Origin: an uncultured Lachnospiraceae bacterium
GTDB taxonomy: Bacteria > Bacillota > Clostridia > Lachnospirales > Lachnospiraceae
Assembly (NCBI GenBank): GCA_910583615.1
Contig: CAJTXP010000005.1
Span: 62,001-126,000 of the forward strand
DNA length: 64,000 bases
Reading direction: 5' to 3'
Under the pieces are notes generated by a model. The model saw only the letters and a program-made list of their open reading frames with translations. It was not told the DNA's origin and did no database searches. Shown here piece by piece: positions 49,421-57,654 of this stretch. Made by a program: the position numbers and the translations under genes. The stretch's first letter is position 1; each line of letters begins with the position of its first letter.

Positions 49421-50911
49421 ATGATGAAAAATTACAAATTCTGGTTTTGCACCGGATCACAGGATCTGTATGGAGACGAGTGCCTGAGAAAAGTGGCGGA
49501 GCATTCTGCAAAGATCGTAGAGGGAATGAACGCAGGCGGAAAGCTTCCGTTTGAGATCGTTCTGAAACCGACTTTGATCAGCCAGGCGTCCATCCGGAAG
49601 ACCTTTAACGATGCCAACAACGATCCGGAGTGCGCGGGCGTTATCACCTGGATGCACACGTTTTCTCCGGCGAAGATGTGGATCATCGGACTGCAGGAGT
49701 ATAAGAAACCCCTGTGCCATCTGCTGACCCAGTTTAACGAGGAGATTCCCTACGGCACCATCGACATGGATTTTATGAACGAGAACCAGTCCGCGCACGG
49801 CGACCGGGAATACGGCCATATCGAGAGCCGCATGGGCATTGAGAGAAAGCTGATTTTCGGCCACTGGAACAATCCGGAAGTACAGGAGCGCATCGGCAGC
49901 TGGATGCGTACGGCCATTGGCGTCATGGAATCCTCCCATATCCGCGTCTGCCGCGTGGGCGACAACATGAACAACGTGGCGGTCACCGAGGGCGACAAGG
50001 TGGAAGCACAGATCAAATTCGGCTGGGAGATCGACCACTATAATGTTAACGATCTGGTGGAATATGTGGACGCAGTGTCTCAGGGAGACGTGGATGCGCT
50101 GGTGGAGGAGTATTATAAAAAATATGAAATTCTTCTGGAAGGCAGGGACGAGGCGGAGTTCCGCAGACATGTGGCAGTCCAGGCGCAGATCGAGATCGGC
50201 GCTGAGAAGTTCTTGAAGGACGGCGATTATCATGCCATCGTGACCCACTTCGGCATGCTGGGCGGCTTAAAGCAGCTTCCGGGTCTTGCAATCCAGAGGC
50301 TGATGGAAAAAGGCTACGGTTTCGGCGCGGAGGGCGACTGGAAGACGGCTGCCATGGTGCGTCTGATGAAGATCATGACCGAGGGAACGAAGGACGCGAA
50401 AGGAACCTCCTTCATGGAAGACTACACCTACAATCTGGTGCCGGGCAAGGAAGGCATCCTGCAGTCCCACATGCTGGAAGTGTGCCCGACCATCTCCGAG
50501 GGACCGATTTCCATTAAGGTACAGCCCCTGACCATGGGCAACCGCGAAGACCCGGCGCGTCTGGTGTTTACGTCCAAGACCGGTCCGGCGGTGGCGACCT
50601 CTCTGGTGGACCTTGGAAACCGTTTCCGCCTGATCATCAACGCGGTAGACTGCAAGAAAGTGGAACAGCCCATGCCGAAGCTTCCGGTGGCAACGGCGTT
50701 CTGGACGCCGCAGCCGAACCTGGCAGTTGGTACGGAGAGCTGGATTCTGGCAGGCGGTGCACATCATTCTGCGTTCTCCTATGACCTGTCTGTGGAGCAG
50801 ATGGTAGACTGGGCAGCGGCTATGGGTATCGAAAGCGTTGTCATTGACAACAATACCACTATACGGGACTTCAAAAATGAGTTAAAATGGAATGCGGTAG
50901 CATACAGATAA
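49421..50911 (+). CDS. araA: L-arabinose isomerase
   Basis: A 496-residue enzyme that converts L-arabinose to L-ribulose with a Mn2+ site. The four metal ligands are recognisable: Glu in FGAEGDWKTA, Glu in SFMEDYTYNL, His in LQSHMLEVCP and His in GGAHHSAFSYD. The N-terminus KFWFCTGSQDLYGDE is family-typical and the length equals that of B. subtilis AraA. Start 49421 is chosen with GGAGG 10 bases upstream; ATG 49412 and 49424 are near alternatives. araD follows after 92 bases; araB is absent. Confidence 0.95.
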   Translation: MMKNYKFWFCTGSQDLYGDECLRKVAEHSAKIVEGMNAGGKLPFEIVLKPTLISQASIRKTFNDANNDPECAGVITWMHTFSPAKMWIIGLQEYKKPLCHLLTQFNEEIPYGTIDMDFMNENQSAHGDREYGHIESRMGIERKLIFGHWNNPEVQERIGSWMRTAIGVMESSHIRVCRVGDNMNNVAVTEGDKVEAQIKFGWEIDHYNVNDLVEYVDAVSQGDVDALVEEYYKKYEILLEGRDEAEFRRHVAVQAQIEIGAEKFLKDGDYHAIVTHFGMLGGLKQLPGLAIQRLMEKGYGFGAEGDWKTAAMVRLMKIMTEGTKDAKGTSFMEDYTYNLVPGKEGILQSHMLEVCPTISEGPISIKVQPLTMGNREDPARLVFTSKTGPAVATSLVDLGNRFRLIINAVDCKKVEQPMPKLPVATAFWTPQPNLAVGTESWILAGGAHHSAFSYDLSVEQMVDWAAAMGIESVVIDNNTTIRDFKNELKWNAVAYR

Positions 50912-51003
50912 TTCAAAAACAGCATCTGCCCGAAAGCAGTTCCGGAAGGTTTTTGCGGAACGAAATGAGGGCAGATGCGGAACTTAAAAAGGAGCAGTGG
51001 AAC

Positions 51004-51705
51004 ATGTTAGAAGAACTGAAACAGAAAGTATTCGAAGCCAATATGCTGCTTCCGAAGTATGGCCTTGTGACCTTTACCTGGGGCAACGTCAGCGCCATTG
51101 ACCGGGAGAGCGGACTGTTCATCATTAAGCCAAGCGGCGTGGATTATGAGACTATGACTGCGGACGATATGGTTGTGATGGATTTAAATGGAAACAAAGT
51201 GGAAGGGCATTATAAACCGTCTTCCGATACGCCGACCCATCTGGAACTCTACAAGGCGTTTCCGGAGATTGGCGGCATTGTGCACACCCATTCTTCCTAT
51301 GCAACCAGCTGGGCGCAGGCCGGAAGAGGGATCCCCTGCTACGGAACGACGCATGCAGACTATATGTACGGGGAGATTCCCTGCGTCCGCTGCCTGACAA
51401 AGGAAGAGATCGAGGGAGCCTATGAGGAAAATACAGGCCATCTGATCGTGAATTCCTTTAAGGAGATGGACAGGGATGTCATGGCGGTCCCGGCAGTACT
51501 CTGCAAGAACCACGGCCCGTTTGCATGGGGCAAGGATGCGCATGATGCGGTTCACAACGCGGTGGTTCTGGAAGAGGTGGCCAAGATGGCGTACCGTGCG
51601 GAGACTATCAATCCGCGGATCCAGCCGGCTCCACAGGAACTGCAGGATAAGCATTACTTCCGGAAACACGGGGCCAATGCTTACTACGGACAGGATACAA
51701 AATAA
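51004..51705 (+). CDS. araD: L-ribulose-5-phosphate 4-epimerase
   Basis: A 233-residue class II aldolase-fold epimerase that turns L-ribulose 5-phosphate into D-xylulose 5-phosphate. Zinc ligands are His94 and His96 in GIVHTHSSYA and the histidine in LCKNHGPFAWG; SGVDYETM and SSDTPTHLELY are family-typical. AAAGGAG lies before ATG 51004; a longer frame from 50887 lacks a site. It closes the arabinose operon and can also serve the ascorbate pathway, whose own UlaF is not found in the window. A strong terminator follows. Confidence 0.95.
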   Translation: MLEELKQKVFEANMLLPKYGLVTFTWGNVSAIDRESGLFIIKPSGVDYETMTADDMVVMDLNGNKVEGHYKPSSDTPTHLELYKAFPEIGGIVHTHSSYATSWAQAGRGIPCYGTTHADYMYGEIPCVRCLTKEEIEGAYEENTGHLIVNSFKEMDRDVMAVPAVLCKNHGPFAWGKDAHDAVHNAVVLEEVAKMAYRAETINPRIQPAPQELQDKHYFRKHGANAYYGQDTK

Positions 51706-51720
51706 AAAATGATGAGAAGC

Positions 51721-51753
51721 CAGAAGGCTGCCGCGTAACGCGGCAGCCTTCTG
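51721..51753. terminator. terminator after araD
   Basis: A perfect 15-base stem, CAGAAGGCTGCCGCG with CGCGGCAGCCTTCTG, around TAA. Stable on both strands. Confidence 0.85.
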
Positions 51754-51807
51754 TCGCTTCCCTGAATGGAAATGATAGAACGTATGCTGGAAAAAGGATG
51801 ACTGGCT

Positions 51808-51848
51808 GGGAACTGCTGTATAATGTGACAGTTCCCTTTATTTTTTTC
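51808..51848 (+). terminator. second terminator upstream of the aspartate kinase promoter
   Basis: GGGAACTG (51808-51815) pairs with CAGTTCCC (51829-51836), then TTTATTTTTTT. Confidence 0.85.
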
Positions 51849-51857
51849 AAAAAACAG

Positions 51858-51886
51858 TTGTTTTCTGGCGGTAATCCAATTATAAT
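51858..51886 (+). promoter_or_regulatory. promoter of the aspartate kinase gene
   Basis: TTGTTT (51858-51863) and TATAAT (51881-51886), spacer 17. The leader is only about 28 bases, so no riboswitch fits between promoter and gene. Confidence 0.75.
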
Positions 51887-51921
51887 CTATACTAGCTTTT
51901 TTAAGACGAGGAGATAAAGTG

Positions 51922-53241
51922 ATGAAAAAGGTTGTCAAGTTCGGGGGCAGTTCACTGGCAAGTGCGGAGCAGTTTGAAAAGGCAGGGAAAATCATTCTGG
52001 CGGATGAGAGCCGCCGTTACGTGGTTCCTTCGGCGCCTGGAAAAAGGTTTGACGGAGATACAAAGGTGACGGATATGCTGTATCAGTGTTATTATGCCGC
52101 GGCAAACGGAGAGGATTTTGGCGGCATGCTGAAGCAGATCAAGGCCCGTTACAATGAGATCATCGGCGGACTGAATCTGAATCTCTGTCTGGATGAGGAA
52201 TTTGAGATTATTGCAAAAAATTTTGCCAATAAAGCAGGAAGTGACTATGCGGCTTCCAGAGGAGAGTATTTAAACGGTCTTATTATGGCCGCTTATCTGG
52301 ACTATCCGTTTGTGGATGCGGCGGAGGTGATCCGTTTTGCGGAGAATGGAAGCTTTGACATGAGTGCGACGGACTGCATTCTGGGCGAACGGCTGAAAGA
52401 ACTTCAAAAAGCGGTGGTTCCTGGATTTTACGGCTCTTTTGAAGACGGAAGGATCAAGACGTTTTCCAGAGGAGGATCAGATATCACCGGTTCCATCGTG
52501 GCAAGGGCGGTAGGCGCGGACCTGTATGAGAACTGGACGGACGTGTCCGGTTTTCTGGTGACGGATCCAAGACTGATCGAGAATCCGGAAGTGATCGATA
52601 CGATTACCTATCGGGAACTGCGGGAGCTGTCCTATATGGGGGCGACGGTTCTGCATGAGGATGCCATCTTTCCGGTGAGGAAGGCAGGGATTCCCATCAA
52701 CATCCGCAATACCAACTGTCCGAAGGATAACGGCACCATGATCGTGTCCAGCACCTGTCATAAGCCGGAGTTTACGATCACCGGTATTGCCGGCAAGAAA
52801 GGCTTTGTCACAGTCAATATTGAGAAAGACATGATGAACTCGGAGATCGGGTTCGGCCGTAAAGTTCTTGAGGAGTTTGAGAAGCAGGGAATCTCTTTTG
52901 AGCATATTCCGTCCGGAATCGACACCATGAGCGTCGTGGTTCATCAGGAGGAATTTGAAGAGCATGAACAGAAGGTGCTTGCAGGGATTCAGCGGGCGGT
53001 GAATCCGGATTATCTGGAAGTGGAAGGAGATCTGGCGCTGATTGCAGTAGTGGGGCGCGCCATGCGTGCAAACCGCGGAACCGCGGGCAGGATCTTCTCG
53101 GCGCTGGCGCATGCCAACATAAATGTAAAGATGATCGACCAGGGATCCAGCGAGTGGAATATCATCGTGGGAGTGCGCAATGATGATTTTGAAAAGGCGA
53201 TCAGGGCGATTTACGATATTTTTATTACGACCCGGCTTTAA
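51922..53241 (+). CDS. lysC: aspartate kinase
   Basis: A 439-residue enzyme that phosphorylates L-aspartate, the first step to lysine, threonine and methionine. The nucleotide motif KFGGSS is at 6-11, followed by FSRGGSDITGSIVA and ENWTDVSGFLVTDPR in the kinase domain. Two ACT domains (residues about 300-439: GKKGFVTVNIEKDMM, LALIAVVGRAM) give feedback control. Residues 35-120 lack the usual VVSAMG wording (VVPSAPGKR instead), as in the ThrA/monofunctional class III type. GAGGAG lies 8 bases before ATG 51922. It stands alone between a terminator and a hydrolase gene. Confidence 0.93.
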   Translation: MKKVVKFGGSSLASAEQFEKAGKIILADESRRYVVPSAPGKRFDGDTKVTDMLYQCYYAAANGEDFGGMLKQIKARYNEIIGGLNLNLCLDEEFEIIAKNFANKAGSDYAASRGEYLNGLIMAAYLDYPFVDAAEVIRFAENGSFDMSATDCILGERLKELQKAVVPGFYGSFEDGRIKTFSRGGSDITGSIVARAVGADLYENWTDVSGFLVTDPRLIENPEVIDTITYRELRELSYMGATVLHEDAIFPVRKAGIPINIRNTNCPKDNGTMIVSSTCHKPEFTITGIAGKKGFVTVNIEKDMMNSEIGFGRKVLEEFEKQGISFEHIPSGIDTMSVVVHQEEFEEHEQKVLAGIQRAVNPDYLEVEGDLALIAVVGRAMRANRGTAGRIFSALAHANINVKMIDQGSSEWNIIVGVRNDDFEKAIRAIYDIFITTRL

Positions 53242-53350
53242 GATATGAAGAATTTCTTTTATTTCTTCCGGTAATCTGAAGAATCCTTAAAATTTTGTGA
53301 ATTTCCTCAGATTCAGGAAAAACTGTGATACAATGTCACCAACACAGGAA

Positions 53351-54313
53351 ATGAAGGTGACAGAATTGGTAACGCGGGAAGAATTTTTTATGAATTCCTC
53401 AGACGGAATTCATATGATACACGGATATCGCTGGTATGATCCGGAGAAGAAGATAAAAGGCGTTCTGCAGATCGTCCATGGAATGCTGGAGTATATAGAC
53501 CGTTATGAGGAACTTGCAGAATATATGGCGTCCTCAGGGTATTTTGTGACAGGACATGATCATCTGGGTCACGGCGAATCGGTCAGCGATTCGAAGGAAC
53601 TGGGATATGCGGGAAAACACGGGGCGGTGCTCTGGCTCAGAGACATCGAACTGGTGCGCAGAATGGCAGCATCCTGCGCGCCCAAAGTGCCTTATATCCT
53701 GCTGGGACACAGCATGGGTTCCTTTCTGGTGAGACGGTATCTGATCTATCACGGAAACCGTGTGGATGGAGCGATTCTTATGGGGACGGGGCATCAGCCG
53801 GCCATACTGGTGAAAGCGGGAATCGGACTTACGTATCTGTCCATGCTGAAGGGCGGAAGCAGGGGACATAACAGGTTTTTGAACAATATGACCTGCAGCG
53901 GGTTTGCAAAGCGTTATCCTGATAATGCCCGTACAGGGAGCTGGATGAGCCGGGACCCGCAGGTGCTGATTTCTGCACTGCAGGATCCGAAGATGAATTT
54001 TGAATTTACCCTGAATGCATTTGAGGCATTGTTCCGGACCGTGGAAGAGGCAGTGGATCCCAGGCGGGCGTCGAAGATGCCGATGGGACTTCCGATTCTG
54101 ATTCTGTCCGGGGACGAAGATCCGGTGGGAGACAATGGAAAAGGCGTGCGCCGTTTTGAGACGATGCTGAGACAGATCGGCATGCAGTGCGTGACGTGCA
54201 TTCTGTATCCGAAGAACCGGCATGAGCTGATTCATGACCTGGATAAAGAACGGGTAATGAAAGATATTCTGGGCTGGTGCAGCCGGATCGAAAAACGTGA
54301 GGCAAAAGGTTAG
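53351..54313 (+). CDS. alpha/beta hydrolase, monoacylglycerol lipase-like
   Basis: A 320-residue serine hydrolase. The nucleophile motif is GHSMGS; the acid is probably the aspartate in LSGDEDPVGD and the base the histidine in PKNRHELIHD. The oxyanion region is VHGMLEYIDRYEELAEYMAS. The pattern matches the Hydrolase_4/lysophospholipase group, acting on glycerides or phospholipids. TACAAT at 53329-53334 may be the -10 box. The start is uncertain: ATG 53351 and ATG 53390 are possible. The next gene overlaps in part through an alternative start. Confidence 0.87.
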   Translation: MKVTELVTREEFFMNSSDGIHMIHGYRWYDPEKKIKGVLQIVHGMLEYIDRYEELAEYMASSGYFVTGHDHLGHGESVSDSKELGYAGKHGAVLWLRDIELVRRMAASCAPKVPYILLGHSMGSFLVRRYLIYHGNRVDGAILMGTGHQPAILVKAGIGLTYLSMLKGGSRGHNRFLNNMTCSGFAKRYPDNARTGSWMSRDPQVLISALQDPKMNFEFTLNAFEALFRTVEEAVDPRRASKMPMGLPILILSGDEDPVGDNGKGVRRFETMLRQIGMQCVTCILYPKNRHELIHDLDKERVMKDILGWCSRIEKREAKG

Positions 54314-54326
54314 GAGGAAGATTGGG

Positions 54327-55202
54327 ATGAAAAGATGGTGTTCATGGATACTGCTTCTGGTACTTTTGATGATGCCGGGATTCCGGGCGGATGCGGCAGG
54401 TTCTGCAGTGCTTGCGCTGGGGGCGGACTTAAGTGCGTCGCAGAGAGCGACGGTATTGTCCGAGATGGGGATTACGGAAGCTGAAGCTGCTTCTTATGAA
54501 ACGATCTATATTACCAATGATATGGAACATCAGTATCTGGATGAATCGCTGGGAGCGTCTGTGGTGGGGACTCATTCGCTGTCCTCTGTGCTTCTGATTC
54601 CCCAGGAAAGCGGCGCAGGACTCAGTGTGGAGACGCACAATATTAATTTCTGTACGATTGCCATGTATCGGAATGCGCTGCTGACCGCAGGTGTGCAGGA
54701 TGCCAGAGTGATTGTGGCGGCGCCGGCTTCCATCAGCGGAACAGCTGCTCTGGTGGGCGCGCTGAAGGCATATGAGACGTACAGCGGAGAAGCAGTCAGT
54801 GAAGATGCGTTTTCCGTGGCGACGGATGAACTGGTGCTGACCGGAGAACTGATGGACGAACTGGATTCAGAGCAGATCTCGGATCTGATCGCCTATCTGA
54901 AGCAGCAGATCGCAGAAAGGGGGCTGGATGATCCGGATAAACTGTCAGAGGTGGTGCGGCAGGCGTCTGCAGAGATGGATCTGAAGCTGACGGACGAGCA
55001 GGTCAGCCAGATTGTAGGGCTTTTATTGAAACTGAACAAACTGGATATTGATCCGGGGAAGCTGGCAGGTCAGGCAAAAGAACTGTATGATAAGCTGGAC
55101 TCTCTTGGAATCGAACTGGATTCAGAGAAAGTCGGTAATTTTATCACCCGGTTTGTTTCTTCCATATGGGATCTGATCCAGAACTTTATGTCAAGGAGTT
55201 GA
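54327..55202 (+). CDS. DUF1002 domain exported protein
   Basis: A 291-residue protein with a signal peptide (cleavage near DAAGS, residue about 25). The body matches DUF1002 (also found in Bacillus YpuA): ALGADLSASQRATVLSEMGI, VETHNINFCTIAMYRNALLTAGV, ARVIVAAPASISGTAALVGALKAYE. The C-terminal half is helical with Asp/Leu repeats (DDPDKLSEVV, LDIDPGKLAGQ). The role is unknown; YpuA is a cell-envelope protein. AGGAAG lies before ATG 54327. It follows the hydrolase gene after 13 bases. Confidence 0.85.
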   Translation: MKRWCSWILLLVLLMMPGFRADAAGSAVLALGADLSASQRATVLSEMGITEAEAASYETIYITNDMEHQYLDESLGASVVGTHSLSSVLLIPQESGAGLSVETHNINFCTIAMYRNALLTAGVQDARVIVAAPASISGTAALVGALKAYETYSGEAVSEDAFSVATDELVLTGELMDELDSEQISDLIAYLKQQIAERGLDDPDKLSEVVRQASAEMDLKLTDEQVSQIVGLLLKLNKLDIDPGKLAGQAKELYDKLDSLGIELDSEKVGNFITRFVSSIWDLIQNFMSRS

Positions 55203-55235
55203 GAAGAACTGCCTTTGTACGGAAGCTGTGCGCAG

Positions 55236-55502
55236 TCAGTCTTCCTCGATGACGTGGAACTCCAGATAGTCAAAGTCGACGTCGTCTACAAAGCTGTCCG
55301 GGCGGAAGCGGGTTTTTGCATGACGCCTGAACTCCTGAATATTGGAATCGAGCCAGATGGGTCTGCTCAGGTCAAAATCATGACAGATCTCATCCAGTGC
55401 GTGAAATACTTTATGCGTCCGGGTATCTTCTGTGCCGTCTGAGACAGTGATATCCCGGATTAATCGATTGTCTTTGAATATTTTTCCCCATACGCGAAAC
55501 AT
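55236..55502 (-). CDS. small conserved protein of unknown function
   Basis: An 88-residue acidic, soluble protein (MFRVWGKIFKDNRLIRDITV..., with DLSRPIWLDSNIQEF in the middle and many Asp/Phe residues near the end). No domain known to me by function. A strong site, GGGAGGA, precedes the start, which supports translation. It is the only minus-strand gene between DUF1002 and the TtcA-like gene and is convergent with the former by 33 bases. Confidence 0.7.
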   Translation of the reverse strand: MFRVWGKIFKDNRLIRDITVSDGTEDTRTHKVFHALDEICHDFDLSRPIWLDSNIQEFRRHAKTRFRPDSFVDDVDFDYLEFHVIEED

Positions 55503-55605
55503 AAAAATTCCTCCCTGTAAACCGATTGCTTTTTGATTCTGGCATCAGTATATCGGTTTTGCAGAGGAAAGTAAAGGGCAGATTTGCAGATGGAAGGAGC
55601 CGCCT

Positions 55606-56439
55606 GTGGAACGGTACAGAGAAATTGAACGGAGCATTATAAAAAAATACAGGAAAACGCTCTGGCGTCCGTTTATCCGTGGAATTCAGGACTATGATCT
55701 CATCAGGGAAGGGGACAGGATTGCAGTCTGCATCTCAGGAGGCAAGGATTCCATGTTAATGGCGAAGCTTCTGCAGGAGCTTAAGCGCCATGGAAAGTTT
55801 CCCTTCGAACTGGTCTTTCTGGTAATGGATCCGGGATATAATCAGAGAAACCGCAGGCGGATTGAGGAAAATGCAGAACTTCTGGGAATTCCCGTTACCG
55901 TCTTCGAATCCGATATTTTTGACGTGGTGGTGGATATCAGGGAAAGTCCCTGTTACCTCTGCGCGAGGATGCGCCGGGGATTTCTCTATGCACATGCGAA
56001 GGAGCTTGGCTGCAACAAGATTGCGCTTGGTCATCATTTTGATGATGTGATCGAAACCATTCTCATGGGAATGCTGTATGGTGGACAGATGCAGACGATG
56101 ATGCCCAAACTGCACAGCACGAATTTTCCGGGGATGGAACTGATTCGCCCCATGTATCTGGTTCATGAAGAGGCGATTCTGGACTGGGTCCGGTATCATG
56201 ACCTGCATTTTCTTCAGTGCGCCTGCCGTTTTACAGAACAGTATGAAGTGGATGAAAACGGCGCAAATCATTCAAAGCGTCAGGAGATGAAGGAACTGAT
56301 CGCACGCTTTCGGATGATCAGCCCTCTCATCGAGAAGAATATTTTTCGAAGTGTGGAAAATGTGAATCTGAATACGATCATCAGCTACCATAAAGGGGAG
56401 GAACACCATCATTTTCTGGATGATTATGACAAGGAATAA
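55606..56439 (+). CDS. TtcA/TilS-type ATP pyrophosphatase (probable tRNA thiolation enzyme)
   Basis: A 277-residue PP-loop enzyme. SGGKDS is at 44-49, and Cys115/Cys118 (CYLCARMRRG) match the TtcA cluster-binding cysteines; GHHFDDVIET and MQTMMPKL are family blocks. TtcA makes 2-thiocytidine 32 in tRNA. In Firmicutes such proteins are often more distant homologues of uncertain substrate, and the third cluster cysteine of E. coli TtcA is not clearly placed here (a CAC motif lies near residue 205). The start is GTG 55606 with AAGGAG 6 bases upstream. Confidence 0.82.
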   Translation: MERYREIERSIIKKYRKTLWRPFIRGIQDYDLIREGDRIAVCISGGKDSMLMAKLLQELKRHGKFPFELVFLVMDPGYNQRNRRRIEENAELLGIPVTVFESDIFDVVVDIRESPCYLCARMRRGFLYAHAKELGCNKIALGHHFDDVIETILMGMLYGGQMQTMMPKLHSTNFPGMELIRPMYLVHEEAILDWVRYHDLHFLQCACRFTEQYEVDENGANHSKRQEMKELIARFRMISPLIEKNIFRSVENVNLNTIISYHKGEEHHHFLDDYDKE

Positions 56440-56521
56440 GAAATGCTTATAAATAAGCGGAAAACGACAAAATATTTTATAAATCAAGGGGATTTTTTTA
56501 CAGAAAATGCAGTAAATGGTA

Positions 56522-56530
56522 TGATATAAT
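56522..56530 (+). promoter_or_regulatory. extended -10 promoter of the GTP pyrophosphokinase gene
   Basis: TGATATAAT: TG, one base, then a perfect TATAAT (56525-56530). The region upstream is AT-rich without a good -35 box, as allowed for extended -10 promoters. Confidence 0.55.
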
Positions 56531-56645
56531 TAAGAAATGTATTGCGTGCCATTGTCCAGTCACCTGATAACAGGGGAGCAATGATATGCGGGTTCTCAAA
56601 AAGAGCAGATGCATCAGGATGCAGGTAAGGAAGTGTGGGTAAATC

Positions 56646-57299
56646 ATGGCGGTAGAGATGACGATTCAGGAATATATTCATGAACGTTCAGAGAAGGACA
56701 GTTTTGAGACGGCAATGTTCATCTATGAATCGGCACTTATACAGATGACAAGCCGGATCGAGGTATTGAACCATGAACTGAGTCATGTATATCAGTATAA
56801 TCCGATTGAATACGTGAAGACGAGGCTGAAGACGCCGGAGAGCATTATGAAAAAGCTCCGGAAAAACGGGCACGATATCACCATCGACGATATGGTGGAG
56901 TATGTAAATGATATTGCGGGCATCCGTATTACCTGTTCTTTCTTTTCGGAAGTATATTTTGTGGCGGATATGCTTGCGAGACAGGATAATCTGTCGGTGA
57001 TCCATATTAAGGATTATATTGGCCATCCCAAGGAAAGCGGATACAAGAGTTATCATATGCTGTTGTCGATTCAGGTGGCTCTTGCCGATGCCGTGATACC
57101 GACGAAGGTAGAAGTTCAGGTGCGTACAATGGCGATGGATTTCTGGGCCAGTCTGGAACATAAGATCTATTATAAATACGAGGGAAACGCTCCGGGATAT
57201 TTTGCCCGGGAACTTCAGGAGTGTGCTTCCATCATATCCAAGCTGGATGCGAAAATGATGTCGTTGAATGAGGCCATGAAACGGATCGACGGAGAATGA
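56646..57299 (+). CDS. relQ: small alarmone synthetase (GTP pyrophosphokinase, RelQ-like)
   Basis: A 217-residue RelA/SpoT-type synthetase without hydrolase or regulatory domains. Conserved parts: RLKTPESIMKKL (60-71), DIAGIRI (89-95) and VEVQVRTMAMDFWASLEHKIYYK, which carry the GTP/GDP and ATP sites. It produces (p)ppGpp under stress, as RelQ/YjbM does in Bacillus and Enterococcus. The leader from the extended -10 box is about 110 bases and contains small hairpins. A stem-loop follows the stop. Confidence 0.92.
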   Translation: MAVEMTIQEYIHERSEKDSFETAMFIYESALIQMTSRIEVLNHELSHVYQYNPIEYVKTRLKTPESIMKKLRKNGHDITIDDMVEYVNDIAGIRITCSFFSEVYFVADMLARQDNLSVIHIKDYIGHPKESGYKSYHMLLSIQVALADAVIPTKVEVQVRTMAMDFWASLEHKIYYKYEGNAPGYFARELQECASIISKLDAKMMSLNEAMKRIDGE

Positions 57300-57314
57300 G
57301 CCGGTGTGCTGCAG

Positions 57315-57409
57315 AACATTCTGAGCCGGTGTGCCTGGAGTACCGGCTCGGAATGTTTTGAGAAGCCCGCTGAAAATGAGGAGTGCCCCGGCAATACGGA
57401 TGCCGGGGC
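57315..57409 (+). terminator. two hairpins after the RelQ-like gene
   Basis: First, AACATTCTGAGCCGGT (57315-57330) pairs with ACCGGCTCGGAATGTT (57342-57357) over 16 bases with one G-T pair. Second, GCCCCGGC (57385-57392) pairs with GCCGGGGC (57402-57409). The T-runs are short. About 180 AT-rich bases without a gene follow. Confidence 0.75.
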
Positions 57410-57594
57410 TTATTATGAAAAAATTTATCTATATGTCATGGGTTGTTTTTGAATTTACACATAGTATATCAGGAAAATATGTCTAAAATATGAATAAATA
57501 ATGAACATATTGTGAAAATACACAAAAACAGAAAAAGAAAACAGAAAAAATTGTACAAAACATATAAAGGTTTTCGGCGCGCTTCACAGTGAGG

Positions 57595-57623
57595 TTGTAA
57601 AAACAGACCATAAGTGCTAAAAT
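57595..57623 (+). promoter_or_regulatory. probable promoter of the diphosphatase gene
   Basis: TTGTAA (57595-57600) and TAAAAT (57618-57623), spacer 17, 32 bases before the start. Confidence 0.6.
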
Positions 57624-57654
57624 AGGACAAGAAAAAGGTAAAAGGAGTCAGATT

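Noticed and set aside
51754..51921. Lysine riboswitch in front of aspartate kinase
   Set aside because: The region is a terminator, then a promoter only about 36 bases before the gene; there is no room for the aptamer and no matching core sequence.
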